DNA of 47,095 nt from contig JANYHG010000245.1 of the NCBI GenBank assembly GCA_025359165.1, positions 1 through 47,095 of the forward strand, given 5' to 3'. This DNA comes from Hyphomicrobiaceae bacterium (GTDB lineage Bacteria > Pseudomonadota > Alphaproteobacteria > Rhizobiales > Hyphomicrobiaceae). A program made the position numbers and the translations under genes. The notes below the pieces were generated by a model. That model had not been told where the DNA came from. It made no database searches and saw nothing but the letters and a program-made list of their open reading frames with translations. Below, piece by piece: positions 33,879 through 41,859 of this stretch; the first letter of the stretch is position 1; every line of letters starts with the position of its first letter.

Positions 33879-35294
33879 TTACAGCGGTCGCGCGATCTCT
33901 GGCGGTACGAGTTTCTGATAGGCTTGGCCGATGCGCAGCAGCAACGGTTCGCTGAATGGCCGCCCGATGATCTGCACGCCACCGGGCAATTGGTTGCCCG
34001 AGCGTGGGATCGGCAGCGTCAGTGTCGGCAAGCCGAGATAGCTGATCGGCCGACAGAACTTCACCACACGCGCCATCGTCGCCTGCACGGACGGGCTACC
34101 GGCCACGTCGAGTTCCGCGATTGTCGGCAGCGGGTCGGCGGTTATAGGCAAAATAGCAACGTCGATGTCCTTGAATGTCTGATCTAGGGTGCGTTGCAGC
34201 AGGGTGCCCCGTGCACGCTGCGCGGTCATGTGATCGACCGCAGAAATGAAATGCCCAACCTCCAGCCGTGCGCGCACCTGCGGCCCGTAGTCGTTGGGGC
34301 GTGTCGTCAGCCAGTGCGCGTGCGCCGACGCGGCGTCCGGCAACTGCATCACCTGCGCCACGTGATCGAGCAGCGTCCAGTCGAGGAACGTACAGCTTTT
34401 CTTGACAAGACCGGCCGTGCCGAGCACGCCGAGCACCGCCTGCACCATAGCTTGCACGTCAGCGTGTGCTTGCCCGGCCACGGCCTCGTCGAGCCCCACC
34501 CGGAGACCAGCGACCGGCGCATCTAAGGTCGCCAGATAATCCGGCACCGGCAGGGTCGCGACCGCGGCGTCGCGACCATCGGGGCCGGCAAGTAGCTGCA
34601 GCGACAGCGCCAGATCTTCGACGTGCCGCGCAATGACACCGAGCACGTCGAGGCAGGCGGCCAGCGGCATGGCACCGGCGCGGCTCACCCGGCTCCACGT
34701 CGGCTTGATCGAGGTCACGCCGCAGTTGGCGGCAGGCAGGCGCAGTGAACCAGCCGTGTCCGAACCAAGCCCGACCGGGATCGCGCCGTAAGCAACCGCA
34801 CAGGCGGTGCCAGCCGAAGATCCGCCAGTGATGCGCGTCGGGTCCCATGGATTGCGCGCGTGCCCGAGCACATAGTTGTGGCCGGTGGGCCCGAAGGCGA
34901 ATTCCGTCAGATGCAGCGCGGCTATTTGCAATGCGCCAGCGGCTTTGAAACGCTCGATGACTGTCGCGTCGCGCTGGGCGGGCTTGTCGGCGCGAATTTT
35001 CGCGCCCCACGAGGCGATCTTGCCGGTGCGGTCGAACATGTCTTTGTGTGCGAGCGGTACGCCAGCGAGGGGGCCGAGCTTTTTGCCTTTGGCCACTGCC
35101 GCATCGACGTCCTTGGCCGCCGCCAGAGCTTCGTCGGCTTCGCGGCTGATGATGCAGTGGGTCAACGTGTGCGCCTCGTCGAGCCGCCGGATGGCTGCCT
35201 GCGTAGCTTCCACGCTGGAAATTTTTTTGGCGGCTATCGCACGTCCAAGCGCGCGAGCCGAAAGAGTGTCGAGGCGATCAAGTTTTTCCGACAT
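33879..35294 (-). CDS. Amidase-signature hydrolase (AtzE-like)
   Basis: 471 residues from the ATG at 35294, which overlaps the stop of its small partner (TAATG). The Ser-cisSer-Lys triad is present with standard spacing: Lys84 (LAHKDMF), Ser159 (GGSSAG) and Ser183 (DTAGSLRLPA). The enzyme hydrolyses an amide; the substrate is unknown. The upstream DUF4089 gene encodes an AtzG-like small subunit. In the AtzE-AtzG complex of cyanuric acid breakdown, such a subunit stabilises the amidase, so this pair is probably a heteromeric amidase of that type. Confidence 0.88.
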   Translation of the reverse strand: MSEKLDRLDTLSARALGRAIAAKKISSVEATQAAIRRLDEAHTLTHCIISREADEALAAAKDVDAAVAKGKKLGPLAGVPLAHKDMFDRTGKIASWGAKIRADKPAQRDATVIERFKAAGALQIAALHLTEFAFGPTGHNYVLGHARNPWDPTRITGGSSAGTACAVAYGAIPVGLGSDTAGSLRLPAANCGVTSIKPTWSRVSRAGAMPLAACLDVLGVIARHVEDLALSLQLLAGPDGRDAAVATLPVPDYLATLDAPVAGLRVGLDEAVAGQAHADVQAMVQAVLGVLGTAGLVKKSCTFLDWTLLDHVAQVMQLPDAASAHAHWLTTRPNDYGPQVRARLEVGHFISAVDHMTAQRARGTLLQRTLDQTFKDIDVAILPITADPLPTIAELDVAGSPSVQATMARVVKFCRPISYLGLPTLTLPIPRSGNQLPGGVQIIGRPFSEPLLLRIGQAYQKLVPPEIARPL

Positions 35295-35482
35295 TATTTG
35301 CACTCCGCACTGAGGACGCGTCGGTAGTCGTCGATATCGGCCTGAAACGGAATGTCGGCGGACAGCTTTCGCATGGTCTCACCCATCACGGCGGCATGAG
35401 CTTTCGCCGCATCGCGGCGTTCCGGGGGCATATCGAGATACGCGGCGGGTTCCGGACCCTGAGGCATGGCAGGTTTGGTCAT
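35294..35482 (-). CDS. AtzG-like (DUF4089) small amidase subunit
   Basis: 62 residues from the ATG at 35482; a GTG one codon upstream is also possible. The sequence MTKPAMPQGPEPAAYLDMPPERRDAAKAHAAVMGETMRKLSADIPFQADIDDYRRVLSAECK has the DUF4089 pattern of two short helices. Such proteins wrap around their amidase partner; coupling through TAATG supports a fixed ratio. The 154-bp stretch upstream, between this gene and the M20 peptidase, shows no further gene. Confidence 0.72.
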   Translation of the reverse strand: MTKPAMPQGPEPAAYLDMPPERRDAAKAHAAVMGETMRKLSADIPFQADIDDYRRVLSAECK

Positions 35483-35636
35483 CACGATTTTCCAGCAGCT
35501 GTCGAAGGGCTATATTGGTAACCGGAGCACCGCGTGCGCACAACAACAGTTACATGAGCGGTTGCGTAGCTGGGCAAAAGCGGCGGTATAGTCGGGCTGA
35601 TGGCAATCACGTCGCGCAAACATCGAAGGCCGCACC

Positions 35637-36770
35637 ATGTCCAACGCCGAGACGTCCCGGTTACTCGACGGCATTCGCGAGTGGGTTGAAATCGAAACGC
35701 CGACCTATCACGCAGCCGGCATCAACGAACTGATGACGCTGGTCGCCGGACAGTTCGACGCCATCGGTGCGCATGTAGAGCGTGTTCCCGGTCGCGATGG
35801 CCGTGGCGATCACCTCTCGATTACGTCGCCTTGGCGCGGTCCGAAAGGCGACAACAGCGCCGGCATTCTCGTGCTCAGCCACCTCGATACCGTACACCCA
35901 CTCGGCACGCTGGCGACGAAACTGCCGTATCGCGTCGACGGCGACAAAGCCTATGGTCCCGGCATTTCCGACATGAAGGGTGGTGCCTATCTGGCCTACG
36001 CCGCCTACCGGGCCATTGCCGCCGATCCGAAACTGCAGCGACTGCCGATACGCATTCTCTACACCTCCGATGAGGAAATCGGCAGCCCGACGTCTCGGGC
36101 GCTGATCGAGGCTGCGGCGGAGGGTGCGAAATACGTCCTCGTCACCGAGGCAGCCCGTGACGGCGGCAAGATCGTCACCGCCCGCAAAGGGGTCGGTCGC
36201 TACGACATCACGACGCACGGTCGGCCCTCGCATTCGGGTGCCCGCCATGCCGACGGGCGCAGCGCCATTCTCGAAATGGCGCATCAGATCGTCGCCATCG
36301 AGGCGATGACGGATTACGCGCGCGGCATTACCGTCAACGTCGGCCAAATCGACGGCGGCACCGCCGACAACGTCGTGCCGCAGACCTGCACAGCGGCGAT
36401 CGATCTGCGCGTCCCGACCATGGCCGACGCCGCCGACATGCATCGCCGCCTGACTACGTTGCAGCCGAAAACACGCGACGTTACCATCGAGGTGTCGGGC
36501 GGCATGAACCGCCTGCCTTACGAGGAAACCGCCGCCGGGCGCGCGCTGTTCGACCACGCGAAACACTGCGCGCGCGAGTTCGGCATCGATCTCGCCGGCG
36601 TGCATTCCGGCGGTGGCAGCGACGGCAATTTTACCGCCCACAAGGTCGCAACTCTCGACGGCCTCGGCTCCGATGGGTTCGGTGCCCATACGCTCGACGA
36701 GCACCTGTTCGTGTCGTCGCTGGTCCCGCGCAAGATGCTGCTGCAGCGGCTGATGGAAACTCTGGAGTAG
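35637..36770 (+). CDS. M20-family metallopeptidase (CPG2/ArgE/DapE type)
   Basis: 377 residues. Zinc ligands and catalytic residues are in place: LSHLDTVHPLG (His82, Asp84), GPGISDMKGG (Asp112) and TSDEEIGS (catalytic Glu146, ligand Glu147); the dimerisation domain begins near HGRPSHSGARHADGRSAI. Relatives cleave C-terminal glutamate, acetylornithine or succinyl-diaminopimelate; the glutamate-carboxypeptidase-like subgroup fits best. There is no signal peptide, so it is cytoplasmic. The downstream gene is convergent, eight bases away. Confidence 0.9.
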   Translation: MSNAETSRLLDGIREWVEIETPTYHAAGINELMTLVAGQFDAIGAHVERVPGRDGRGDHLSITSPWRGPKGDNSAGILVLSHLDTVHPLGTLATKLPYRVDGDKAYGPGISDMKGGAYLAYAAYRAIAADPKLQRLPIRILYTSDEEIGSPTSRALIEAAAEGAKYVLVTEAARDGGKIVTARKGVGRYDITTHGRPSHSGARHADGRSAILEMAHQIVAIEAMTDYARGITVNVGQIDGGTADNVVPQTCTAAIDLRVPTMADAADMHRRLTTLQPKTRDVTIEVSGGMNRLPYEETAAGRALFDHAKHCAREFGIDLAGVHSGGGSDGNFTAHKVATLDGLGSDGFGAHTLDEHLFVSSLVPRKMLLQRLMETLE

Positions 36771-36778
36771 GAGGTGCG

Positions 36779-37954
36779 CTACTCCATCTTGAACGTCAGA
36801 CCGGCGTGCAATTCGAGCCGTTTGATCAGCGCGTCGGCCATCAACGCGCCGGGGGTCCAGATGCCGCCGCCGCTGTTTGGCAGGTCCTGCACCAGACACA
36901 GCGCGCTTTCGGTGATCATCTTCGACGTCGAGCCGTAGCCAGGGTCCATGTCGCCGGCGACGCTCGCGCGGATAAATTGGCCGTCACCCGCTTCGCCGAT
37001 GAAAAGCACGTCATAGTAACCGGCTTCGCGCTCGGCCTTGCTCGGGCCCTCACCCGGTTTCGGCCCGCCGTCCCCGCCCATCGACCGATCGGCGGCCACG
37101 GCTTCGGCAATGGCTTTACCTTTGTCGCCAGGACCTGTGACCAGCATCTCGTCATAGATAAAATCGCTGCCGTAGGCCTGCTGCAGCAGATAGTTGGTGC
37201 GGTGGACGTTGCGCGTATTGATCGCGGCCATGATGAACGGCGCGACCCAGGCATCCAGCGCCGGATCGAGTTCCGGCTTCATGCCGTGCGGTTGCTTCGG
37301 GCCGCTGAAACCTGGCGTCAGCGCGAACGGATCGCGCAGGCGCTGATACACCAACGGATCTTTCGCAGCGGCGGCCAGCGTAGCCTTCAAACTCGCAGCG
37401 GTGCCGCCGGAAAATGTGCCCTTCATTTTGCGCACGCGGCCTTTCACGCGCGGCACGCTCGCGCCGAACTTTTTGCGTGCGGCCTGCTGCAGGTAATACA
37501 CGCCAAGATCGAACGGGATGGAATCGAAGCCACAGGAAAACACGATGCGCGCGCCCGTCGTCTTGGCCTTACCATCGTAGCTGTCGATCATCTCGGCCAT
37601 CCACGCAGGCTCGCCGCACAGATCGACGTAATCCGTACCGCGCGCAGCACACGCAGCCACCAGGCCCGAGCCATAGAGCTGATACGGTCCGACGGTCGTC
37701 AGCACCACTTGCGTTCGCCCAGCCATGGCGCTCAACGACGACACATCCTCACCGTCGGCGGCAATCAGCGGTGCGGTCTGCGCCGCACCGATCTCGTCCC
37801 GCACGGCGGCCAGCTTGTCGAGATTGCGCCCCGCCATGGCCCACCTGATCTGCAGACCGTTGGCCACGCGCTTCGTCAGATACTCGGCGACCAGTTTACC
37901 GGTGAACCCCGTGGCGCCGTAAACGACGATGTCGAACTCGGTTGGCTGGCGCAT
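36779..37954 (-). CDS. Saccharopine dehydrogenase-like NADP-binding reductase
   Basis: 391 residues with GGAGG nine bases before the ATG. The N-terminal Rossmann motif is DIVVYGATGFTGKLVAEYL, followed by RWAMAGRNLDKL and VVLTTVGPYQLYGSGLVAACAARGTDYVDLCGEPAWM, which matches the trans-acting enoyl reductase/saccharopine dehydrogenase-like group. Mycobacterial relatives reduce polyketide lipids; the substrate here is unknown. No polyketide gene is nearby. Confidence 0.85.
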   Translation of the reverse strand: MRQPTEFDIVVYGATGFTGKLVAEYLTKRVANGLQIRWAMAGRNLDKLAAVRDEIGAAQTAPLIAADGEDVSSLSAMAGRTQVVLTTVGPYQLYGSGLVAACAARGTDYVDLCGEPAWMAEMIDSYDGKAKTTGARIVFSCGFDSIPFDLGVYYLQQAARKKFGASVPRVKGRVRKMKGTFSGGTAASLKATLAAAAKDPLVYQRLRDPFALTPGFSGPKQPHGMKPELDPALDAWVAPFIMAAINTRNVHRTNYLLQQAYGSDFIYDEMLVTGPGDKGKAIAEAVAADRSMGGDGGPKPGEGPSKAEREAGYYDVLFIGEAGDGQFIRASVAGDMDPGYGSTSKMITESALCLVQDLPNSGGGIWTPGALMADALIKRLELHAGLTFKME

Positions 37955-38175
37955 GGAACTGTCCTCCGGTGTGATAAGCCCGCCGCGTGCTACCGGGCCA
38001 GTAGCCAGTTCTTATCTGGTCGCCATCGCGGCGTCGCTGGCCGTGTTGACAAATCGGCTGATTGAAGGCTTCATCCGTGTAAGGGGACATCGCGATTGCC
38101 CCGTGAGGCCTCGGCCTGAAAATCGCGTCCAACCGCCACCGACACTGGCACCTCGCACAAGGAGGAAGGACGCGC

Positions 38176-38994
38176 ATGCCGTCTCCAACCGAAATAACCG
38201 TCGCGCAACTGTCTCGGCTCATCGGCTTGCCCGATGCGCCTGTTCTGATCGATGTTTGTATCGATGACGATTTCAACGCCGACCCTCGGTTCATTCCGGG
38301 CGCGCACCGTCGCGACTACAGGGACGTGCAAAACTGGGCCCCGGCCTACGTCGGCAAATCGGTCGTGGTCGTCTGTCACAAAGGCCAGAAGTTAAGCCAG
38401 GGCGTTGCCGCTTGGCTGCGCCACGAGGGCGTCGCGGCGCAAAGTCTCGAAGGCGGTATTCTGGCTTGGCGAGCAGCCGGGCAGGCACAAGTACCCGCCG
38501 CCAAACTGCCGCCACGCGATGCGCAGGGCCGCACGGTGTGGGTGACGCGGGCACGTCCGAAGATCGATCGCATCGCCTGCCCGTGGCTGATCAGACGCTT
38601 TATCGATCCGACGGCGGTGTTCCTGTTTGTGGCACCGGCCGAAGTCCCCGCCGTTGCGGAACGCTTTAACGCGACGCCTTTCGACATCGACGGCGTCTAT
38701 TGGAGCCACCGCGGCGAGACCTGCACCTTCGACACGATGATCGAGGAGTTCGGGCTCGCATCGCCGCCGCTGCTGCATCTGGCGACGATCGTTCGCGGTG
38801 CCGACACCGCCCGCCTGGATCTCGCACCGGAGGCGGCAGGGCTGGTCGCGGCCTCGCTCGGCTATTCGCGGATGTTCAAGGACGATCTGGCCCAACTCGA
38901 CGCCGCGATGGTCATGTACGATGCCTTCTATCGCTGGTGCCGTGACGCGACCGCCGAAAAGCACAACTGGCCGACGGTCAAGGGCGCGCCGTAG
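38176..38994 (+). CDS. chrB: Rhodanese-ChrB fusion, chromate resistance protein
   Basis: 272 residues behind AAGGAGGAAGG. Residues 1-115 are a rhodanese domain with Cys67 in the active loop (VVVCHKGQKLS). The rest is the ChrB C-terminal domain (WVTRARPKIDRIACPWLIRRFIDPTAVFLFV, then SHRGETCTFDTMIEEFGL and LHLATIVRGADTA). ChrB proteins regulate or support chromate resistance; the rhodanese may sense or handle sulfur or redox stress. The chrA gene follows 84 bp later. A TTGACA at 38046 could be a -35 box; no clear -10 was found. Confidence 0.87.
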   Translation: MPSPTEITVAQLSRLIGLPDAPVLIDVCIDDDFNADPRFIPGAHRRDYRDVQNWAPAYVGKSVVVVCHKGQKLSQGVAAWLRHEGVAAQSLEGGILAWRAAGQAQVPAAKLPPRDAQGRTVWVTRARPKIDRIACPWLIRRFIDPTAVFLFVAPAEVPAVAERFNATPFDIDGVYWSHRGETCTFDTMIEEFGLASPPLLHLATIVRGADTARLDLAPEAAGLVAASLGYSRMFKDDLAQLDAAMVMYDAFYRWCRDATAEKHNWPTVKGAP

Positions 38995-39000
38995 CCGATC

Positions 39001-39041
39001 GATCGTATCGCGCCTGAAATTAGTCTTGGCTCGATACGATC
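39001..39041. promoter_or_regulatory. Perfect 10-bp inverted repeat between chrB and chrA
   Basis: GATCGTATCG (39001-39010) and CGATACGATC (39032-39041) are exact reverse complements, 21 bases apart, in the 84-bp chrB-chrA gap. The element could be an operator for a regulator, possibly ChrB itself, or an mRNA hairpin that separates the expression of the two genes. No T-run follows. Confidence 0.45.
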
Positions 39042-39078
39042 TACGCACGGGTTAGCAAGAACACTTCGAGAGGCTTTC

Positions 39079-40404
39079 ATGCTCGACACCACGACATCCC
39101 AGCCCATTACCAACCCGACCTATCGGCAAGCGCTCGCGGTCTGGCTGCGCATCGGCCTGCTGTCGTTCGGTGGTCCGTCGGGTCAGATCGCATTGATGCA
39201 CCGCATGCTGGTCGACGAACGCAAGTGGATCGACGACGGACGATTTCTCAACGCGCTGAATTTCTGCATGCTGTTGCCGGGGCCCGAGGCGATGCAACTC
39301 GCCACGTACATCGGCTGGCGCTTGCACGGCATTCGCGGCGGTCTGACGGCGGGACTATTGTTCGTGCTGCCGGGCGCATGCGTCGTGTTGGGATTGTCGA
39401 TGATCTATGCCGTGTTTGGCAAAGTGCCGACCATCGAGGCGTTGTTTCTCGGCATCAAGGCTGCGGTCTTGGTGATCGTCATCGAGGCGTTGCTGCGCAT
39501 TGCCAAGCGCGCGTTGAAGGGGCCGGAACATTGGGTGCTGGCTGCTCTGTCGTTCGTCGCGATCTTTTTCTTTGGCGCTCCCTACCCGGTGCTGGTGTTT
39601 GCAGCGGCGTGCATCGGCTATCTGTTGTCGGTACGGCAGGGCACCAGTGCCACGGACAAGGCCGCTTCCGACGTTGCTCATGGCGTGCCGCTTGCGCGTA
39701 CCATCACGACCGCGCTCACGTGGCTTGTGGTCTGGATCACTCCGCTGCTGGCGGTTGCGGCACTATTTGGCAAAACGCACGTTCTCTCGCAGATCGGATA
39801 CTTTTTTTCCAAACTGGCGGTTGTCACTTTCGGCGGTGCTTATGCCGTCCTGGCCTACATGGGCCAGGATGTCGCCAGCCAATACGGGTGGATCAGCGCT
39901 GGTGAAATGATGGACGGATTAGGCTTGGCGGAAACGACGCCCGGCCCGCTCATTCTGGTGACCGAGTTCGTCGGCTTTCTCGCCGGCTTTCGGCATGGCG
40001 GCGGTGGCGTCTCAATTCCCATGGGGATCGCTGGTGCCGCAATCACCCTGTGGGCGACGTTCGCACCTTGCTTCTTGTGGGTGTTCACGGGTGGCCCCTA
40101 TGTCGAGTGGCTCAATAGTCAGCCCAAGCTCAAAGGTGCCCTTTCCGGGGTCACGGCGGCAGTGGTGGGCGTCATTCTCAATCTCGCGATCTGGTTTGCC
40201 CTGCACGTCTTCTTCGCCCGGGTGACCTTGAACACGCTCGGACCGCTCAAACTGTGGACGCCTGATTTGGTCACCATCGACTGGAAAATCGTGGTGCTTG
40301 CCGCAATCAGCGCGTTCCTGTTGTTGTGGCGTCACTGGAACGTCGTGCTCGTGCTTGCGGTCGCCTCGGTCGGCGCGCTGACGCTGCGGTTGATGGGCCT
40401 GTGA
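39079..40404 (+). CDS. chrA: Chromate efflux transporter ChrA
   Basis: 441 residues, long-chain type with two homologous halves. Each half carries the family start: LRIGLLSFGGPSGQIALMH with LLPGPEAMQLATYIGW in the first, and FFSKLAVVTFGGAYAVLAYMGQDV with GLAETTPGPLILVTEFVGF in the second. Together they make about ten to twelve membrane helices. ChrA expels chromate, which enters through sulfate transporters. GAGG lies before the ATG. It follows chrB and precedes a MAPEG gene on the same strand. Confidence 0.93.
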   Translation: MLDTTTSQPITNPTYRQALAVWLRIGLLSFGGPSGQIALMHRMLVDERKWIDDGRFLNALNFCMLLPGPEAMQLATYIGWRLHGIRGGLTAGLLFVLPGACVVLGLSMIYAVFGKVPTIEALFLGIKAAVLVIVIEALLRIAKRALKGPEHWVLAALSFVAIFFFGAPYPVLVFAAACIGYLLSVRQGTSATDKAASDVAHGVPLARTITTALTWLVVWITPLLAVAALFGKTHVLSQIGYFFSKLAVVTFGGAYAVLAYMGQDVASQYGWISAGEMMDGLGLAETTPGPLILVTEFVGFLAGFRHGGGGVSIPMGIAGAAITLWATFAPCFLWVFTGGPYVEWLNSQPKLKGALSGVTAAVVGVILNLAIWFALHVFFARVTLNTLGPLKLWTPDLVTIDWKIVVLAAISAFLLLWRHWNVVLVLAVASVGALTLRLMGL

Positions 40405-40501
40405 TCGCGGACTGTGTTTGCCGACTGTGATCGGCAACTTGTCACGCGGCAACCGGCGTGACAGCTTACGCGCCCGGCCGTCGCCCCTCAGAGATCCTCC
40501 C

Positions 40502-40939
40502 ATGCTCGCTACCAGCCTGATGTCGCCCGTGTTCGTGCAGGTGTTGTTGACCTTCTGCGTCGTGATCTGGCTCGGGCGCACGCGCGCCCAATCGCTGTCC
40601 GCTAGCCGCACTTCGCCGGACGCGAAGGACGTGGCGCTCGGACAGCACAAATGGTCCGACGCCGCCAAGCAGGCTTCTGACAATTTCAAAAACCAATTCG
40701 AAATGCCGATGCTGTTTTTCGCAGGCGTTGCGTTCGCCCTCATCCTGCGCAAAACCGACTACATCCTCGTGGCGCTGGCCTGGGTGTTCGTGATCTCGCG
40801 CGTCATTCATGCGCTGATCCACTTGGGCCCCAACGTGGTACGTATCCGTGCGCTGGTCTATCTGATCGGCGTGGTGTCGCTACTCGCCTTCTGGATCGCG
40901 TTGTTCCTGCGTATCTACGCCGATCCCGCGCTGGGTTGA
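40502..40939 (+). CDS. MAPEG-family membrane protein
   Basis: 145 residues from the ATG at 40502; the upstream in-frame start at 40418 adds an Arg-rich stretch unlike the family. Four membrane helices and the family pattern NFKNQFEMPMLFFAGVAFAL, then VALAWVFVISRVIHALIHLG, are visible. MAPEG proteins include glutathione-dependent transferases and peroxidases of the membrane. Its place after chrA suggests a link to oxidative or metal stress, which is inference. Confidence 0.8.
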   Translation: MLATSLMSPVFVQVLLTFCVVIWLGRTRAQSLSASRTSPDAKDVALGQHKWSDAAKQASDNFKNQFEMPMLFFAGVAFALILRKTDYILVALAWVFVISRVIHALIHLGPNVVRIRALVYLIGVVSLLAFWIALFLRIYADPALG

Positions 40940-40974
40940 GGATCAGCCTCCGGCGGCCACAGCTAAGCGTCCTT

Positions 40975-41014
40975 TGCGACATTCAAGCTTTATCTGCGAC
41001 ATTCAAGTTTCGTC
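40975..41014. repeat. Two tandem copies of a 20-bp unit
   Basis: TGCGACATTCAAG(C/T)TT followed by four variable bases occurs at 40975 and again at 40995. The second copy contains the stop codon and last codons of the minus-strand oxygenase-like gene, so the duplication sits exactly at its 3' end. The gap between the MAPEG and oxygenase genes holds nothing else. Confidence 0.75.
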
Positions 41015-41641
41015 GGCGACGCGAGACAAATTGTAGTTGAAGCTCAGCGAAATACGCGGCGCGCTGGCTCGCGACGGCGGCACCTCGTGGCGCAGGTAGC
41101 TCTCCCACAGCAGTATCGTACCGGCTTTAGGTGCGATCTCCACAAATCGCCTGTTGTGCCGCTCGGATCTGACGCGTCGCGGGGGTGCGGCCATCATCTG
41201 GGCCAGACGCGGATCTTCGAATTTCAGCCCCGCCGCTCCCTCGGGCAGTGCGACATAATACGTGCCGCTGACGACGCTTCCGGGATGAATGTGCCCTGCA
41301 TGCATGCCGCCCGGTTCGAGAATATTGACCCACAGGCTGTCAAGCACGAGCGGGCGCGCGCCGAGATCGTAGTCGAGCGCGTCGGCGAAGCGTGCGACAT
41401 GCTCGTCCAGTACGACCGCGAGATCGGCGATAACGGGATCGCGCCACACCAGATCGTTCAGCGATCCGTATGACGTATATCCCTTGTAGGCGTGCTCGCG
41501 ACACCACGCTTGCCCCGCCCCGTCGCCTTCCGCGATGGCCAGGCATGCCCGTTCCAGATCTGCGCGCAGCCGGTTGGCCTTGGTCCCGGCCGGCCGCGCC
41601 TGGTAGATTTGCGTTGAAAACAAATGCTCGAGCGAGGACAT
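41003..41641 (-). CDS. TIGR02466-family putative 2-oxoglutarate/Fe(II) oxygenase-like protein
   Basis: 212 residues from the ATG at 41641 (MSSLEHLFSTQIYQA), the usual family start; no Shine-Dalgarno is visible there. A jelly-roll pattern is present: SLWVNILEPGGMHAGHIHPGSVVSGTYYVALPEGAAGLKFEDPR, with candidate iron ligands in HAGHIHP, then GTILLWESYLRHEVPPSRASAPRISLSFNY with a late His and Arg. This matches TIGR02466, a group related to prolyl hydroxylases. The substrate is unknown. It is divergent from cobT. Confidence 0.8.
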   Translation of the reverse strand: MSSLEHLFSTQIYQARPAGTKANRLRADLERACLAIAEGDGAGQAWCREHAYKGYTSYGSLNDLVWRDPVIADLAVVLDEHVARFADALDYDLGARPLVLDSLWVNILEPGGMHAGHIHPGSVVSGTYYVALPEGAAGLKFEDPRLAQMMAAPPRRVRSERHNRRFVEIAPKAGTILLWESYLRHEVPPSRASAPRISLSFNYNLSRVADET

Positions 41642-41859
41642 GGGAGGCTGCTCACAGAGGAGAATGAATGGGCGTCGCATAGGAGGTTGCCGGAGCGATA
41701 TGCCATACTGCGGCAATACCGGTACAGGACGAACCGAAGTGCCGCATGCGTTCGACCAATCGGAACGCACGATCTTGAGCCGTGGTGGGTTTTGCAGCGC
41801 TCGGGGGCATGCAATAATGTCGTGCTGATCGCCAACCTTTCTTTTCGGACGCCTGCCTG

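Noticed and set aside
36806-38065. A 419-codon plus-strand frame and, at 35661-36899, a 412-codon minus-strand frame
   Set aside because: Both are antisense to well-supported enzymes (the saccharopine dehydrogenase-like protein and the M20 peptidase) and show no domain.
41771-41859. Cobalamin riboswitch ahead of cobT
   Set aside because: The gap between the divergent genes is too short for a full B12 riboswitch and no B12-box-like sequence was found.
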